In this document: positions 55,580 through 64,000 of the stretch, in pieces | How the letters are laid out: each line of letters begins with the position of its first letter | Numbering within the stretch: the first letter of the stretch is position 1 | Source of the DNA: Marinilabiliaceae bacterium | Lineage (GTDB): Bacteria > Bacteroidota > Bacteroidia > Bacteroidales > Marinilabiliaceae | Length of the DNA stretch: 64,000 nucleotides | Assembly (NCBI GenBank): GCA_016933045.1 | Contig: JAFGBR010000050.1 | Span: 372,001 to 436,000, forward strand | Reading direction: 5' to 3' | Position numbers and translations under genes: made by a program | Notes under the pieces: generated by a model | What the model saw: only the letters and a program-made list of their open reading frames with translations | Told to the model about the DNA's origin: nothing | The model's database searches: none

Positions 55580-55764
55580 TTATCATTTAACACCGTAATT
55601 TGTAAATAGTAACATTTCAAATCCCTAGTTATGTTTTCTATTTCAATTTGGATAACTCAAAAAAAGAAAACTCATTAGATCTTACTTGCTTCAATTCATA
55701 ATATTATAATCAAATATCATTTAGAATACTACAAATCATAATTTTTTATATCTCAATATAAATA

Positions 55765-58074
55765 TCACTTCTCTACAACTAAAGTATCATTCGACTTAAG
55801 TAAAAATGTCTTGCCATATATATTCAAATATAATTGAGAGGAGCTTAATGATGTAATTACAACAGACTGCTTTGTTACTTTTACGTCAATATTTTTCCCC
55901 TGAAACTGCATTTTAAACGAATAGAGACTCCACTTATCAGGAATAATAGGATTCAGGCTAAGTTTTCCATCATAAACCCGTTTCCCCCCAAAACCTTCAA
56001 CTATTGACATCCAAGTACCTGCCATACTTGTAATATGTAAACCTTCATGTACCTCATTATTGTAATCGTCGAGGTCAAGTCTTGAGGTTCTTAAGTAAAG
56101 TTTGTATGCCTTTTGAGTATCTCCTATTTTTGATGCAAGAATACTATGTACACAAGGCGATAATGAAGACTCATGAACAGTGCGTGGCTCATAAAAATTG
56201 AAATGCTTCTTTATTGTATCATTATCAAACTCATTCTCAAACAAATAAAAGCCTTGCAGTGTATCTGCCTGTTTAATGAAACAGGAACGCAGAATACGAT
56301 CCCATGACCAATGTTGGTTAATGGGACGTTGCGATAAATCAATATCAGATGCCATAAGCTGTTCCTTATCCATAAAGCCATCTTGTTGTAAAAACACATT
56401 CAGCTTTTCATTAAACGGAAAATGCATTTTATCGATGATCTGATTCCAGCGTGTTGTTTCAACCTCGTAATCAAAAGTAATCTTCTCTGCCAACGAATCA
56501 TACTTGGTTTTATTCAGTTGTTTTACTTTTTTAATGGACTCAAGTGTAAATTTTAAACACCAGGTAGCAATCTTATTGGTGTACCAGTTATTGTTCACAT
56601 TATTCTCGTACTCATTGGGGCCTGTAACACCAAGCATCACAAACTTCTGTTTTTCACCCGACCAAGTAATTCGCTGACTCCAAAAACGGGCAATTCCAAT
56701 TAAAACTTCTAAGCCATAGTCAACCAGATATTGCTCATCGCCGGTATGGCGTATATAGTTATGAATAGCAAATGCAATGGCTCCATTCCGGTGTATCTCT
56801 TCAAAGGTAATCTCCCATTCGTTATGGCATTCCTCACCATTAATAGTAACCATAGGGTACAATGCGGCTCCATCTTTAAACCCAAGTTTTTGTGCATTCT
56901 CAATTGCTTTTTGCAAATGTTTATACCGATAAATCAGCAACTGTTTAGTTACATTAGATGGGGCTGTCGATAAAAAAAAAGGAATACAATATGCCTCTGT
57001 ATCCCAGTAGGTAACGCCACCATATTTTTCACCGGTAAATCCTTTTGGTCCAACGTTTAACCGGTCGTCATCACCGGTGTAAGTTTGGTTCAATTGAAAT
57101 ATGTTAAAACGAATCCCCTGTTGAGCTTCAATATCTCCTTCGATTTGAATGTCGCTTGTTTCCCATTTTTTTTTCCATACATTTTTATGAGCTTCCAACA
57201 GATGGTCAAAACCTTTGGATAGAGCAATTCCAGATTGTTTTTTAGCCTCTTTTATTAACTCTTGATTCTTATAATTTAAGTTACTGCAAACTCCAACATA
57301 TTTATAAATTGTTGCTGTTTGAGCCTTATTTACAGGCAGGATTGCCTTGTTTCCGCTCAGAGTTGAAGTTGAGATCAATTCAGGTTTGGCTATAACATTG
57401 GCATTGTCAATTTGAAGGCTGTAAAGCATGTGAAATGCGACCCGAAAATCTAACTTTTTTGTTTGAGTTAGTAATTCAGCTTCTCCATTATTTGAATTTG
57501 ATTCTAAAATATTCCAGAATTTCTCATCATAATTCGAATCTTCATTTTCAACGTCTCCATCCAAATAGGGGAAAAAACTTATTTTCCCTGAAAAATTAAC
57601 GGGTGAAACACTGTATTTGATAACTCCAATTTCATTATCGGCCATGCTTACAAACCTTATTGATTCAATTTGAAGTTTATTACCGGATGGTAATGTAACA
57701 GTGAATTTACGTGTTAATGTTCCTACTTTCATATTAAGAATTCGAACGAAATCATCAACCTGACAATGATTGAGGTCGAGCTCTTCATCATTGGCAAAAA
57801 CGCGAATTCCTATCCAGTTAGCTGAATTGATGATTTTTGCGAAGTATTCGGGATAGCCATTCTTCCACCAGCCAACTCTTGTTTTATCAGGAAAATAAAC
57901 TCCGGCAACATAGCTTCCCTGAAGTGACGAACCAGAATAAGTCTCCTCAAAATTAGCACGTTGTCCCATTTTGCCATTGCCAATACTAAATATACTTTCA
58001 GAAGAACGTTGATTCTCAGGATTAAATCCTTCTTCTATTATGCTCCATTCATCTGCTTTTAAATGCTTCCTCAT
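55765..58074 (-). CDS. Maltose phosphorylase-type glycoside hydrolase family 65
   Basis: This 769-residue protein has a beta-sandwich (1-270), linker and (alpha/alpha)6 barrel, with YWDTE at 356-360 and GVTGPNEYENNVNNNWYTN around 482-500, where Glu488 is the catalytic acid. The NNVNNNWYTN tail after the acid is shared with maltose phosphorylases, unlike the HEIHxN form of kojibiose phosphorylases. It splits maltose with phosphate into glucose and beta-glucose-1-phosphate in the cytoplasm. The next gene, beta-phosphoglucomutase, uses that product. The gene looks less AT-rich than neighbours. Confidence 0.9.
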   Translation of the reverse strand: MRKHLKADEWSIIEEGFNPENQRSSESIFSIGNGKMGQRANFEETYSGSSLQGSYVAGVYFPDKTRVGWWKNGYPEYFAKIINSANWIGIRVFANDEELDLNHCQVDDFVRILNMKVGTLTRKFTVTLPSGNKLQIESIRFVSMADNEIGVIKYSVSPVNFSGKISFFPYLDGDVENEDSNYDEKFWNILESNSNNGEAELLTQTKKLDFRVAFHMLYSLQIDNANVIAKPELISTSTLSGNKAILPVNKAQTATIYKYVGVCSNLNYKNQELIKEAKKQSGIALSKGFDHLLEAHKNVWKKKWETSDIQIEGDIEAQQGIRFNIFQLNQTYTGDDDRLNVGPKGFTGEKYGGVTYWDTEAYCIPFFLSTAPSNVTKQLLIYRYKHLQKAIENAQKLGFKDGAALYPMVTINGEECHNEWEITFEEIHRNGAIAFAIHNYIRHTGDEQYLVDYGLEVLIGIARFWSQRITWSGEKQKFVMLGVTGPNEYENNVNNNWYTNKIATWCLKFTLESIKKVKQLNKTKYDSLAEKITFDYEVETTRWNQIIDKMHFPFNEKLNVFLQQDGFMDKEQLMASDIDLSQRPINQHWSWDRILRSCFIKQADTLQGFYLFENEFDNDTIKKHFNFYEPRTVHESSLSPCVHSILASKIGDTQKAYKLYLRTSRLDLDDYNNEVHEGLHITSMAGTWMSIVEGFGGKRVYDGKLSLNPIIPDKWSLYSFKMQFQGKNIDVKVTKQSVVITSLSSSQLYLNIYGKTFLLKSNDTLVVEK

Positions 58075-58097
58075 ATAACCAGAATATATTTAGATAA

Positions 58098-58748
58098 TTA
58101 TAATGCCATTAGTTTGTTAAGATTCATTTGATGTAAACCATCAATTACTATATTGGCTTTTGATAATGTTTCAGGCGACCCAATACCAACACATTTCATA
58201 TTTGCTGACAATGCAGCTTCAACACCGGCTTCAGCATCTTCAAATACAACACACAATTCATAAGGAATATCGAGTTCATCAGCCCCTTTTATAAAAACTT
58301 CGGGATCGGGTTTGGCTTTGGTAACTTTGTTGCCATCAATAATTACATCAAAAAGTGCTGTTAAATTCAAACGTTTTAAAATAGCTGGGGCATTTTTACT
58401 AGCCGAACCTAAGGCGGTTTTTATTCCTGCATTGCGAACCGCTAAAAGAAACTCTTTTGCACCGGGCAGTATTTCATCGGGTTGCATTTGACTCACCATT
58501 TCAATATATCGTTGATTTTTTTTTGTAGCATATTTTTCTCTTTCCTGTTTGGTTAACTTAATGCCTCCTATTTCCAAAAGAATGTCAAGTGAAGCCATTC
58601 TACTGATTCCTTTTAACCGCTCATTTTGTGTTTCAGAAAAATCAAAAGCCAACTCATTGGCCAATTCCTTCCATGCGAGGTAGTGATATTTAGCAGTATC
58701 AACAATTACTCCATCGAGATCAAAAATGCAGGCTTTAATTTTGGTCAT
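58098..58748 (-). CDS. pgmB: Beta-phosphoglucomutase
   Basis: This 216-residue HAD-family protein has the nucleophile motif FDLDGVIVDTAKYHYLAW, where the Asp-x-Asp pair is at about 9 and 11, GSASKNA, KPDPEVFIKGADEL and EDAEAGVEAA. TAKYHYLAW matches beta-phosphoglucomutases. It interconverts beta-glucose-1-phosphate and glucose-6-phosphate, feeding the product of the GH65 gene into glycolysis. It lies 23 bases downstream of that gene's start side on the same strand, upstream in transcription, so the pair forms an operon. Confidence 0.9.
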   Translation of the reverse strand: MTKIKACIFDLDGVIVDTAKYHYLAWKELANELAFDFSETQNERLKGISRMASLDILLEIGGIKLTKQEREKYATKKNQRYIEMVSQMQPDEILPGAKEFLLAVRNAGIKTALGSASKNAPAILKRLNLTALFDVIIDGNKVTKAKPDPEVFIKGADELDIPYELCVVFEDAEAGVEAALSANMKCVGIGSPETLSKANIVIDGLHQMNLNKLMAL

Positions 58749-58916
58749 AACTAAGCGATATGTTTGATAGATGAAAAAGCAAGATATATTAAATAATGAT
58801 CTGCTTCAAGTCATATAGTGTTAATTCTGTTGAGAATAGTAATAATGTGTGTATAGGCCAGAAATAGGAATTGTGCATTTAAATATCAAAATTGTTTTCA
58901 AAGATTTTAAAAAAAA

Positions 58917-59798
58917 TCATCTCCCACCGGTAATAATAGTAAGCCAACTCCATTTTTTCGAAATCAGGAACAAACAATAAATAATAAAAATTGCAATAAG
59001 TATTTGAAGTGCAATTAAAACAACCCAATTATGAATAAACAAAGCAAGCACTGGAAACGATACAACCATAATAGGAGAATGATATAAATGCAGCAAGTAT
59101 GAATATCTGCCAGTTTTATAAATAGGAATCTTTAAATCAATAAATATCAAAAAAACAATAAATGCCATTGGATACTTAAGGTAATAACCATTTAAAAATG
59201 CTGTTACAAAAGCCATAACAACAACTGCTAATAAAACAATAGTTTTGTTTGTACGCTTTTCGAAATATGCATATAAACCTCCTAAAGCAAAAAGCAAAAC
59301 AATATCAAACCGAATAAACAGTTTGCCCCATATAAGGTAAGGAATCAAAATAAACAAAGTATAAAAGTTTTTTCGTGTTATTAATTCAATTAACACAAAT
59401 ACCATAAAAATATCTCTTACAAAATATGTTGGTGGGTTAATAGGTGGGCTATTTAAAGACAAAAAACCTTCAGTAAATAAATCCCATCCATAAGAAAGCC
59501 TGTTTAAAGCATTATATCCGAACACATAATTAGCTATTAGTGTTAATCCAATTACCAAAAAATTGGCAATTAAAAATGGAACAGCCAGACTCTTAACCTT
59601 TTTTATTAACAAACCTCTCGATTGCCTTGAAACGCTGTAATATAAATAACCCGAAATAACTGAAAGCACAGTTGTTCCATAAGTTGGCAATATTACAACC
59701 ATAAAATAAATTGACCCTTCAGTTAATTCATGACGAACATGAGTAAACGATATTAAAATAACAGCTATAATTCTTATTAATTCAATGCCGGGTTTCAT
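58917..59798 (-). CDS. Acyltransferase family 3 membrane protein
   Basis: Numbered from ATG 59798 it has 293 residues (TTG 59828 also open). About ten hydrophobic segments span the chain, starting PGIELIRIIAVILISFTHVRHE, with the conserved His near residue 19, as in membrane O-acyltransferases of family 3. Such enzymes acetylate LPS O-antigen, peptidoglycan or exopolysaccharide. It follows dgt by about 33 bases in the same direction. The acceptor is unknown; LPS modification is likely given the neighbouring glycosyltransferases. Confidence 0.75.
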   Translation of the reverse strand: MKPGIELIRIIAVILISFTHVRHELTEGSIYFMVVILPTYGTTVLSVISGYLYYSVSRQSRGLLIKKVKSLAVPFLIANFLVIGLTLIANYVFGYNALNRLSYGWDLFTEGFLSLNSPPINPPTYFVRDIFMVFVLIELITRKNFYTLFILIPYLIWGKLFIRFDIVLLFALGGLYAYFEKRTNKTIVLLAVVVMAFVTAFLNGYYLKYPMAFIVFLIFIDLKIPIYKTGRYSYLLHLYHSPIMVVSFPVLALFIHNWVVLIALQILIAIFIIYCLFLISKKWSWLTIITGGR

Positions 59799-59831
59799 TT
59801 TTTTAATTGGAGTTAAAAAACACCTCAATAG

Positions 59832-61193
59832 TTAAAATCCATTAATACTTAGTCCCATACCTTTTATTTTTCTGAATAATTCCAAAGCATAAACATCAGT
59901 CATACCCGAAACAAAATCGAGTACTGTTTGTATTTTTTTGTAAACCGATGCCTCCTCAGTTACCTGAAACTGTTCGGGAATAAAAGGCAATAATAGTTTT
60001 GAATAGTATAACTTTGGATTTAAAACAGCTTTTATAAACTCATCCAACAAAACTCCTAAAATTTTAAAACCGGCAATTTCAATCTCAACTACACTCTGAT
60101 GTCTATATATACGTTTTATAGCTGTATTCTGACAAACAACCATTGCTTTACCTAACAAACCGGGCAAATGATCAACAAGTGCTCCTTCGAAAGTACCATC
60201 TAAGATATTTTTTCTATTACTCCAAAAAATATCAGTACAAGCCTGAACTAATTTTCCAATAACAATAGCACGCAGATAAGTAATTTGCTCATTAGTATCG
60301 GTCACTTCAGTAAAAACCTCGTATATTTTTTTAAGTAATGATAAATCATTTTCCGAATCGAAAAATGATAGCAACAAAGCTTTTGTCTCGTCAGTCGATA
60401 AAATTTTTAGCTTATGAGCATCTTCTATGTCCATAAACTGGTAACAAATATCGTCGGCCGCTTCTACCAGGTAAACCAATGGATGACGAGAATAAACCCC
60501 CTGCTCCAATTCTATCAATCCAAGCTCTTTTACTATTTTTTTAAACGTTATCTCTTCCGATTGAAAATAGCCATATTTCTTCTTTCCTTTACTACTTGAT
60601 GAGTATGGATATTTGAGAATAGAAGCAACGGTTGAATATGTAAGAGCAAACCCTCCTGTCCTACGACCATGAAATTTTGTAGTTAAAATTCTAAAAGCAT
60701 TAGCATTACCCTCAAAATTAATCAAATCGTTCCATTGCGCGTCTGTAACCGCTCCTTTATACGATGATCCATAACCATTTGAAAAGTAATGCGAAATAGC
60801 TTTTTCACCACTATGACCAAAAGGTGGATTACCTAAATCGTGAGCCAAACATGCTGCTGCAACAACCGAACCTATTTCGTAAACAAGATCGGTTTCTGCA
60901 ATTTTGTTTTCAACTAAAAGTCGCGAAATATTATTCCCCAACGATCGTCCAACACTGGAAACTTCGAGGCTATGAGTTAACCGGTTGTGAACAAAAATAC
61001 TTCCCGGCAATGGAAACACTTGTGTTTTATCTTGTAATCGTCGAAAAGGAGAAGAAAAAATCAATCGGTCAAAATCGCGTTGAAACTGGGTACGATCACC
61101 ACTCTTTTCAACCGTCAAATTTTCCTGCCCTGTACGCTTTGCAGTTAATAACTGTTCCCAGTTCATCATTGACTTATTCCGATTTTCATTCAT
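59832..61193 (-). CDS. dgt: Deoxyguanosinetriphosphate triphosphohydrolase (dGTPase)
   Basis: Numbered from ATG 61193 this is 453 residues with the Dgt pattern: RDRDRLIFSSPFRRL-like start, RLTHSLEVSSVGRSLG (metal-binding His74 region), CLAHDLGNPPFGHSGE (H118-D119) and later EAADDICYQFMDIEDA. These form the HD metal site. It removes triphosphate from dGTP and can regulate dNTP pools. A TTG three codons earlier is open but unlikely. Upstream is the YgjP-like metallopeptidase gene. Confidence 0.92.
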   Translation of the reverse strand: MNENRNKSMMNWEQLLTAKRTGQENLTVEKSGDRTQFQRDFDRLIFSSPFRRLQDKTQVFPLPGSIFVHNRLTHSLEVSSVGRSLGNNISRLLVENKIAETDLVYEIGSVVAAACLAHDLGNPPFGHSGEKAISHYFSNGYGSSYKGAVTDAQWNDLINFEGNANAFRILTTKFHGRRTGGFALTYSTVASILKYPYSSSSKGKKKYGYFQSEEITFKKIVKELGLIELEQGVYSRHPLVYLVEAADDICYQFMDIEDAHKLKILSTDETKALLLSFFDSENDLSLLKKIYEVFTEVTDTNEQITYLRAIVIGKLVQACTDIFWSNRKNILDGTFEGALVDHLPGLLGKAMVVCQNTAIKRIYRHQSVVEIEIAGFKILGVLLDEFIKAVLNPKLYYSKLLLPFIPEQFQVTEEASVYKKIQTVLDFVSGMTDVYALELFRKIKGMGLSINGF

Positions 61194-61261
61194 CCTTATC
61201 AATAATATTTAAATATTATATATGCCGTTCCTCTAAATAGAGCAACAAAATAAATACCTTT

Positions 61262-62008
61262 TTAATAAATAACAGTTCTGTACTGCTTCATCTCATTCTC
61301 TAAATTCACGGCTCTTCCATTTGTAACATGGTTCATCAAATTCCAAAAACCACTACCATGATTTTTTTCCCTGGTATGACAAAGCTCGTGCAAAATAACA
61401 TAATCAATCAAATGATCGGGTAAACGCATTAAATGTAAATTCAAATTTATATTATTTACGCTGGAACAAGACCCCCATCTGCTCTTTAAATTTTTTATAA
61501 ATACCTGCTTAAATTTAAAACTATGTTTAAAAGCCAACTCTTTTAATCGCTCAGGTAAATATTTTTTTGCTTCAATACGCAATGCTTCTACTATTCCATG
61601 CCTTATTGCTGATTGTATCGAACTAGTTTTCACATTCATATGTAAAGGATAATGCACATGAAGCATTCCATTGCTAAATTTTAAGTTCACATCATCCCTT
61701 TGTGCAGACTCAATACGAAGTGAAAATGTTCGGGTACTAAACAAAGTATTCTCATCAAAAATAGTCAACTCTTGCTCCTTCGATTTAATTTTTGTTAATG
61801 CCCTTTTCATCCAGTCGGAATTCGTTTTCATAAATTGGGCTACATGCATTGGAGCTGTACCGTGAGGTATACATACTTCTATACCTTTAAACGGACGTAC
61901 CCGAATTGTTAATCTACTCCACTTATTTGATGTTGATAATATAACAGGTCCAATACCCGATAACTCAACAACTTCATTTGAAACATTACTTTTCAAAACC
62001 TTTGCCAT
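61262..62008 (-). CDS. YgjP/SprT-like metallopeptidase family (DUF45)
   Basis: This 248-residue protein has SRWGSC at 176-181 and the zinc motif HELCH at 207-211 with a third ligand His217 in KNHGSGFW, the pattern of the M48-like YgjP family. No signal peptide or membrane segment. The function is uncertain; YgjP-type proteins have been linked to peptide or nucleotide hydrolysis. It lies upstream of dgt on the same strand, with about 70 bases between. Confidence 0.85.
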   Translation of the reverse strand: MAKVLKSNVSNEVVELSGIGPVILSTSNKWSRLTIRVRPFKGIEVCIPHGTAPMHVAQFMKTNSDWMKRALTKIKSKEQELTIFDENTLFSTRTFSLRIESAQRDDVNLKFSNGMLHVHYPLHMNVKTSSIQSAIRHGIVEALRIEAKKYLPERLKELAFKHSFKFKQVFIKNLKSRWGSCSSVNNINLNLHLMRLPDHLIDYVILHELCHTREKNHGSGFWNLMNHVTNGRAVNLENEMKQYRTVIY

Positions 62009-62186
62009 CTATTTTTCCCTGATATTCAAGCCAAAATACTTTACAAAGAAAAGAAACATCCCTATCTTTTCAATAATTTTTTATTGCTATTGTAACTAAT
62101 TGTAATATATAGTCGTCGTAATAATTATTATAACTTAACAAATCATTTTATTTATATATTTTAAGCCAAGATAATACCAGGCAATT

Positions 62187-62909
62187 ATGGGTAAAAGCAT
62201 CATTAAAGTAAACCAACTACACAAATCTTACCAAATGGGAACTAACTCGCTTCATGTTTTAAAAGGCATCGACATGGATATAAGAGAGGGAGAGATGGTT
62301 TCTATTATGGGTTCATCGGGTAGCGGTAAATCTACATTATTAAATATAATAGGAATACTAGATAATTACGACAAGGGTGAATACTACCTAAACGATATAC
62401 TTATTCAAAAAATGAATGAAAAAAAGGCTGCTCAATTTCGAAACAAATACATCGGTTTTATCTTTCAGTCTTTCAACCTCATCTCATTTAAAAATGCCAT
62501 TGAAAATGTTGCATTACCACTATATTACCAGGGAGTACCACGTAAAAAAAGAAATCAAATGGCATTGGAATACCTCGACAGACTAGGTTTAAAAGATTGG
62601 GCAGAACATACACCTGCCGAACTATCGGGCGGACAAAAACAACGCATCGCCATTGCACGTGCTCTCATATCAAAACCTAAAGTAATTTTAGCCGATGAAC
62701 CTACAGGTGCACTTGATACTCAAACATCGTACGAGGTAATGGATATTCTTAAAGAAGTTAATAAAAGTGGTATCACAGTAATTATTGTTACTCACGAACA
62801 CGATATATCGGAGATGACACACCGGGTTATTAGACTTACCGATGGTTTAATAGGTTCCAACATTAAAAATGGAATACATCAGCCAACTATTACAATTACC
62901 AACAACTAA
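62187..62909 (+). CDS. ABC transporter ATP-binding protein (MacB/LolD type)
   Basis: This 240-residue ATPase has Walker A GSSGSGKST at 42-50, Q-loop Gln near 94, signature LSGGQKQR at 146-153, Walker B VILADEP at 166-172 and the switch His near 202 (VTHEHD). It fits the MacB/LolD group, which powers efflux or lipoprotein release. It is followed 6 bases later by a MacB-type permease gene running off the window end, so the two form an exporter operon. Confidence 0.93.
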   Translation: MGKSIIKVNQLHKSYQMGTNSLHVLKGIDMDIREGEMVSIMGSSGSGKSTLLNIIGILDNYDKGEYYLNDILIQKMNEKKAAQFRNKYIGFIFQSFNLISFKNAIENVALPLYYQGVPRKKRNQMALEYLDRLGLKDWAEHTPAELSGGQKQRIAIARALISKPKVILADEPTGALDTQTSYEVMDILKEVNKSGITVIIVTHEHDISEMTHRVIRLTDGLIGSNIKNGIHQPTITITNN

Positions 62910-62915
62910 TAAATT

Positions 62916-64000
62916 ATGATAGATTCCATTCAGGAAATTTTATCTACACTGAAAAAAAACAAGACCAGGGCAATAATGACCGGGTTTAGTATTGCATGGG
63001 GTATATTCATGCTAATACTTCTTTTAGGTTCGGGTAAAGGCTTACAAAATGGCATGGAAAATAATTTCCGATCTACATCGAAAAATGCACTTTGGATTTG
63101 GAGCCGCAGAACTCAGGTTGCCTACGATGGCATAAAGGCTGGTCGATACATAAAATTTACCGATGACGATATGAAAGCAATATCCGATAAATATAAGGAG
63201 GATATTGATAATTTTTCAGGTCGTTTTTTTCTTCGTGGAGATGCAGCTATTACTTATAACAACGAATATGGCGATTACTTTGTAGAAGGTGTATTACCCG
63301 AATTCAATAAAATTCAAATGTTTAAACAAATATCCGGTCGCTATATTAACGATCCTGATATTAATAAATTCCGAAAAGTTATTGTTATCTCCTTACCTGT
63401 TGTGAAAAATCTTTTTAAAAAAGAAAACCCTATTGGCAAATACTTAAAAATTAACGGAATACCTTTTAAAGTAATAGGTACTATCGAAGATTATGAAGAC
63501 AAAGAACGAAAACGAGTGTACATACCGCTATCAACAGCAAAAAGAGTTTTCAACGGAGGTAATCGTTTAAGTGAAATGGCAATTGCCACTAATGCACTAT
63601 CTGTTGAAGAAAACAAAAGAATTGAAGAATCTGTTGTAAAAACTCTTTCCGATCGTCATCATATATCGCCCGACGATAAACAAGCCATAGGAATATTCAA
63701 TACACTTGAACACTTCAAACAGGCACAGGGAGTATTTGCTGGTATACGTATCTTCGTTTGGGTAATAGGTATTATGACAATTATTGCCGGCATTGTTGGT
63801 GTAAGCAATATAATGATAATACTAGTAAAAGAACGAACAAAAGAAATTGGTATTCGAAAAGCTATTGGGGCTTCTCCCTGGTCTATCATCCGACTGATAT
63901 TGTCCGAATCGACTTTCATAACCATTTTTGCAGGTTTTTTTGGTTTGGTTTGCGGAATGGCTCTTTTAGCTGGTGCTTCAGCTTTTATTCAACATATTGC
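62916..64000 (+). CDS. MacB-like ABC transporter permease, 5' part
   Basis: From ATG 62916 an open frame of 361 codons continues to the window edge. It begins MIDSIQEILSTLKKNKTRAI, has a first membrane helix (about 22-42), a periplasmic MacB-PCD domain (about 45-265) and a FtsX-like region from about 280 (VWVIGIMTIIAGIVGVSNIM, then EIGIRKAIGASP). That is the typical MacB permease layout. Its C-terminus is cut off here. With the ATPase before it, it probably exports a peptide, lipoprotein or toxin. Confidence 0.88.
   Translation, partial: MIDSIQEILSTLKKNKTRAIMTGFSIAWGIFMLILLLGSGKGLQNGMENNFRSTSKNALWIWSRRTQVAYDGIKAGRYIKFTDDDMKAISDKYKEDIDNFSGRFFLRGDAAITYNNEYGDYFVEGVLPEFNKIQMFKQISGRYINDPDINKFRKVIVISLPVVKNLFKKENPIGKYLKINGIPFKVIGTIEDYEDKERKRVYIPLSTAKRVFNGGNRLSEMAIATNALSVEENKRIEESVVKTLSDRHHISPDDKQAIGIFNTLEHFKQAQGVFAGIRIFVWVIGIMTIIAGIVGVSNIMIILVKERTKEIGIRKAIGASPWSIIRLILSESTFITIFAGFFGLVCGMALLAGASAFIQHI

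Overview
The window is AT-rich chromosomal DNA from a Bacteroidota bacterium, most likely a Bacteroidales/Marinilabiliales-type glycan degrader. The evidence is a hybrid two-component regulator with an AraC output domain, secreted enzymes with C-terminal type IX secretion (T9SS) sorting domains, a SusC-like TonB receptor with a carboxypeptidase-regulatory-like domain, surface lipoproteins with an acidic tail after the lipobox Cys, and candidate TAnnTTTG promoter elements. No rRNA, tRNA, CRISPR array, prophage or complete insertion sequence was seen.

Layout. 1-3230: LPS/glycan glycosyltransferases (GT9 end, GT25, two GT2). 3341-7870: a 1509-residue secreted pectin methylesterase/pectate lyase fusion. 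8275-10472: ECF sigma factor, zinc-finger anti-sigma factor and two Spy/CpxP-like periplasmic proteins. 10522-13481: a 2H phosphoesterase-like protein, a secreted beta-helix protein and a rhamnogalacturonan acetylesterase. 13517-19218: CvfB-like protein, a sensor kinase homologue without its phosphoacceptor His, and larE-larB-larC for the nickel-pincer cofactor. 19466-24016: ispD, then hisH-hisA-hisF-hisIE and purU. 24577-31476: LamG surface protein, a frameshifted small gene, an RDD membrane protein, a 3-methyladenine glycosylase and a lipoprotein.

31482-43755 is the main pectin locus: beta-barrel protein, GH43, GH105, the hybrid regulator, GalU, a glucuronokinase-like kinase, the C-terminal remnant of a sodium/solute symporter, and a GH28 polygalacturonase. 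43915-47956 is a phytase/TonB receptor pair. 48235-55579 holds a TraB/GumN protein, GT4, the heptose epimerase HldD, a GT4-GT9 fusion, a U32 peptidase-family protein and a DUF2797 protein. 55765-58748 is a maltose phosphorylase/beta-phosphoglucomutase pair. The end holds an acyltransferase, dGTPase, YgjP-like metallopeptidase and an ABC exporter cut by the window edge.

The pectin enzymes fit one pathway: CE8 de-esterifies, PL1 and GH28 cut homogalacturonan, CE12 deacetylates rhamnogalacturonan, GH105 removes unsaturated uronic acids and GH43 trims side chains, with the hybrid regulator probably sensing the released oligosaccharides. No SusC/SusD pair accompanies these enzymes here.

The most unusual signal is a 69-bp element present twice, 37 kb apart (7890-7958 and 45075-45143), each 22-24 bases upstream of the start codon of an unrelated secreted-enzyme gene. 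Each copy can fold into two hairpins whose 7-base loops are perfect complements, and the long stem is kept despite sequence change.
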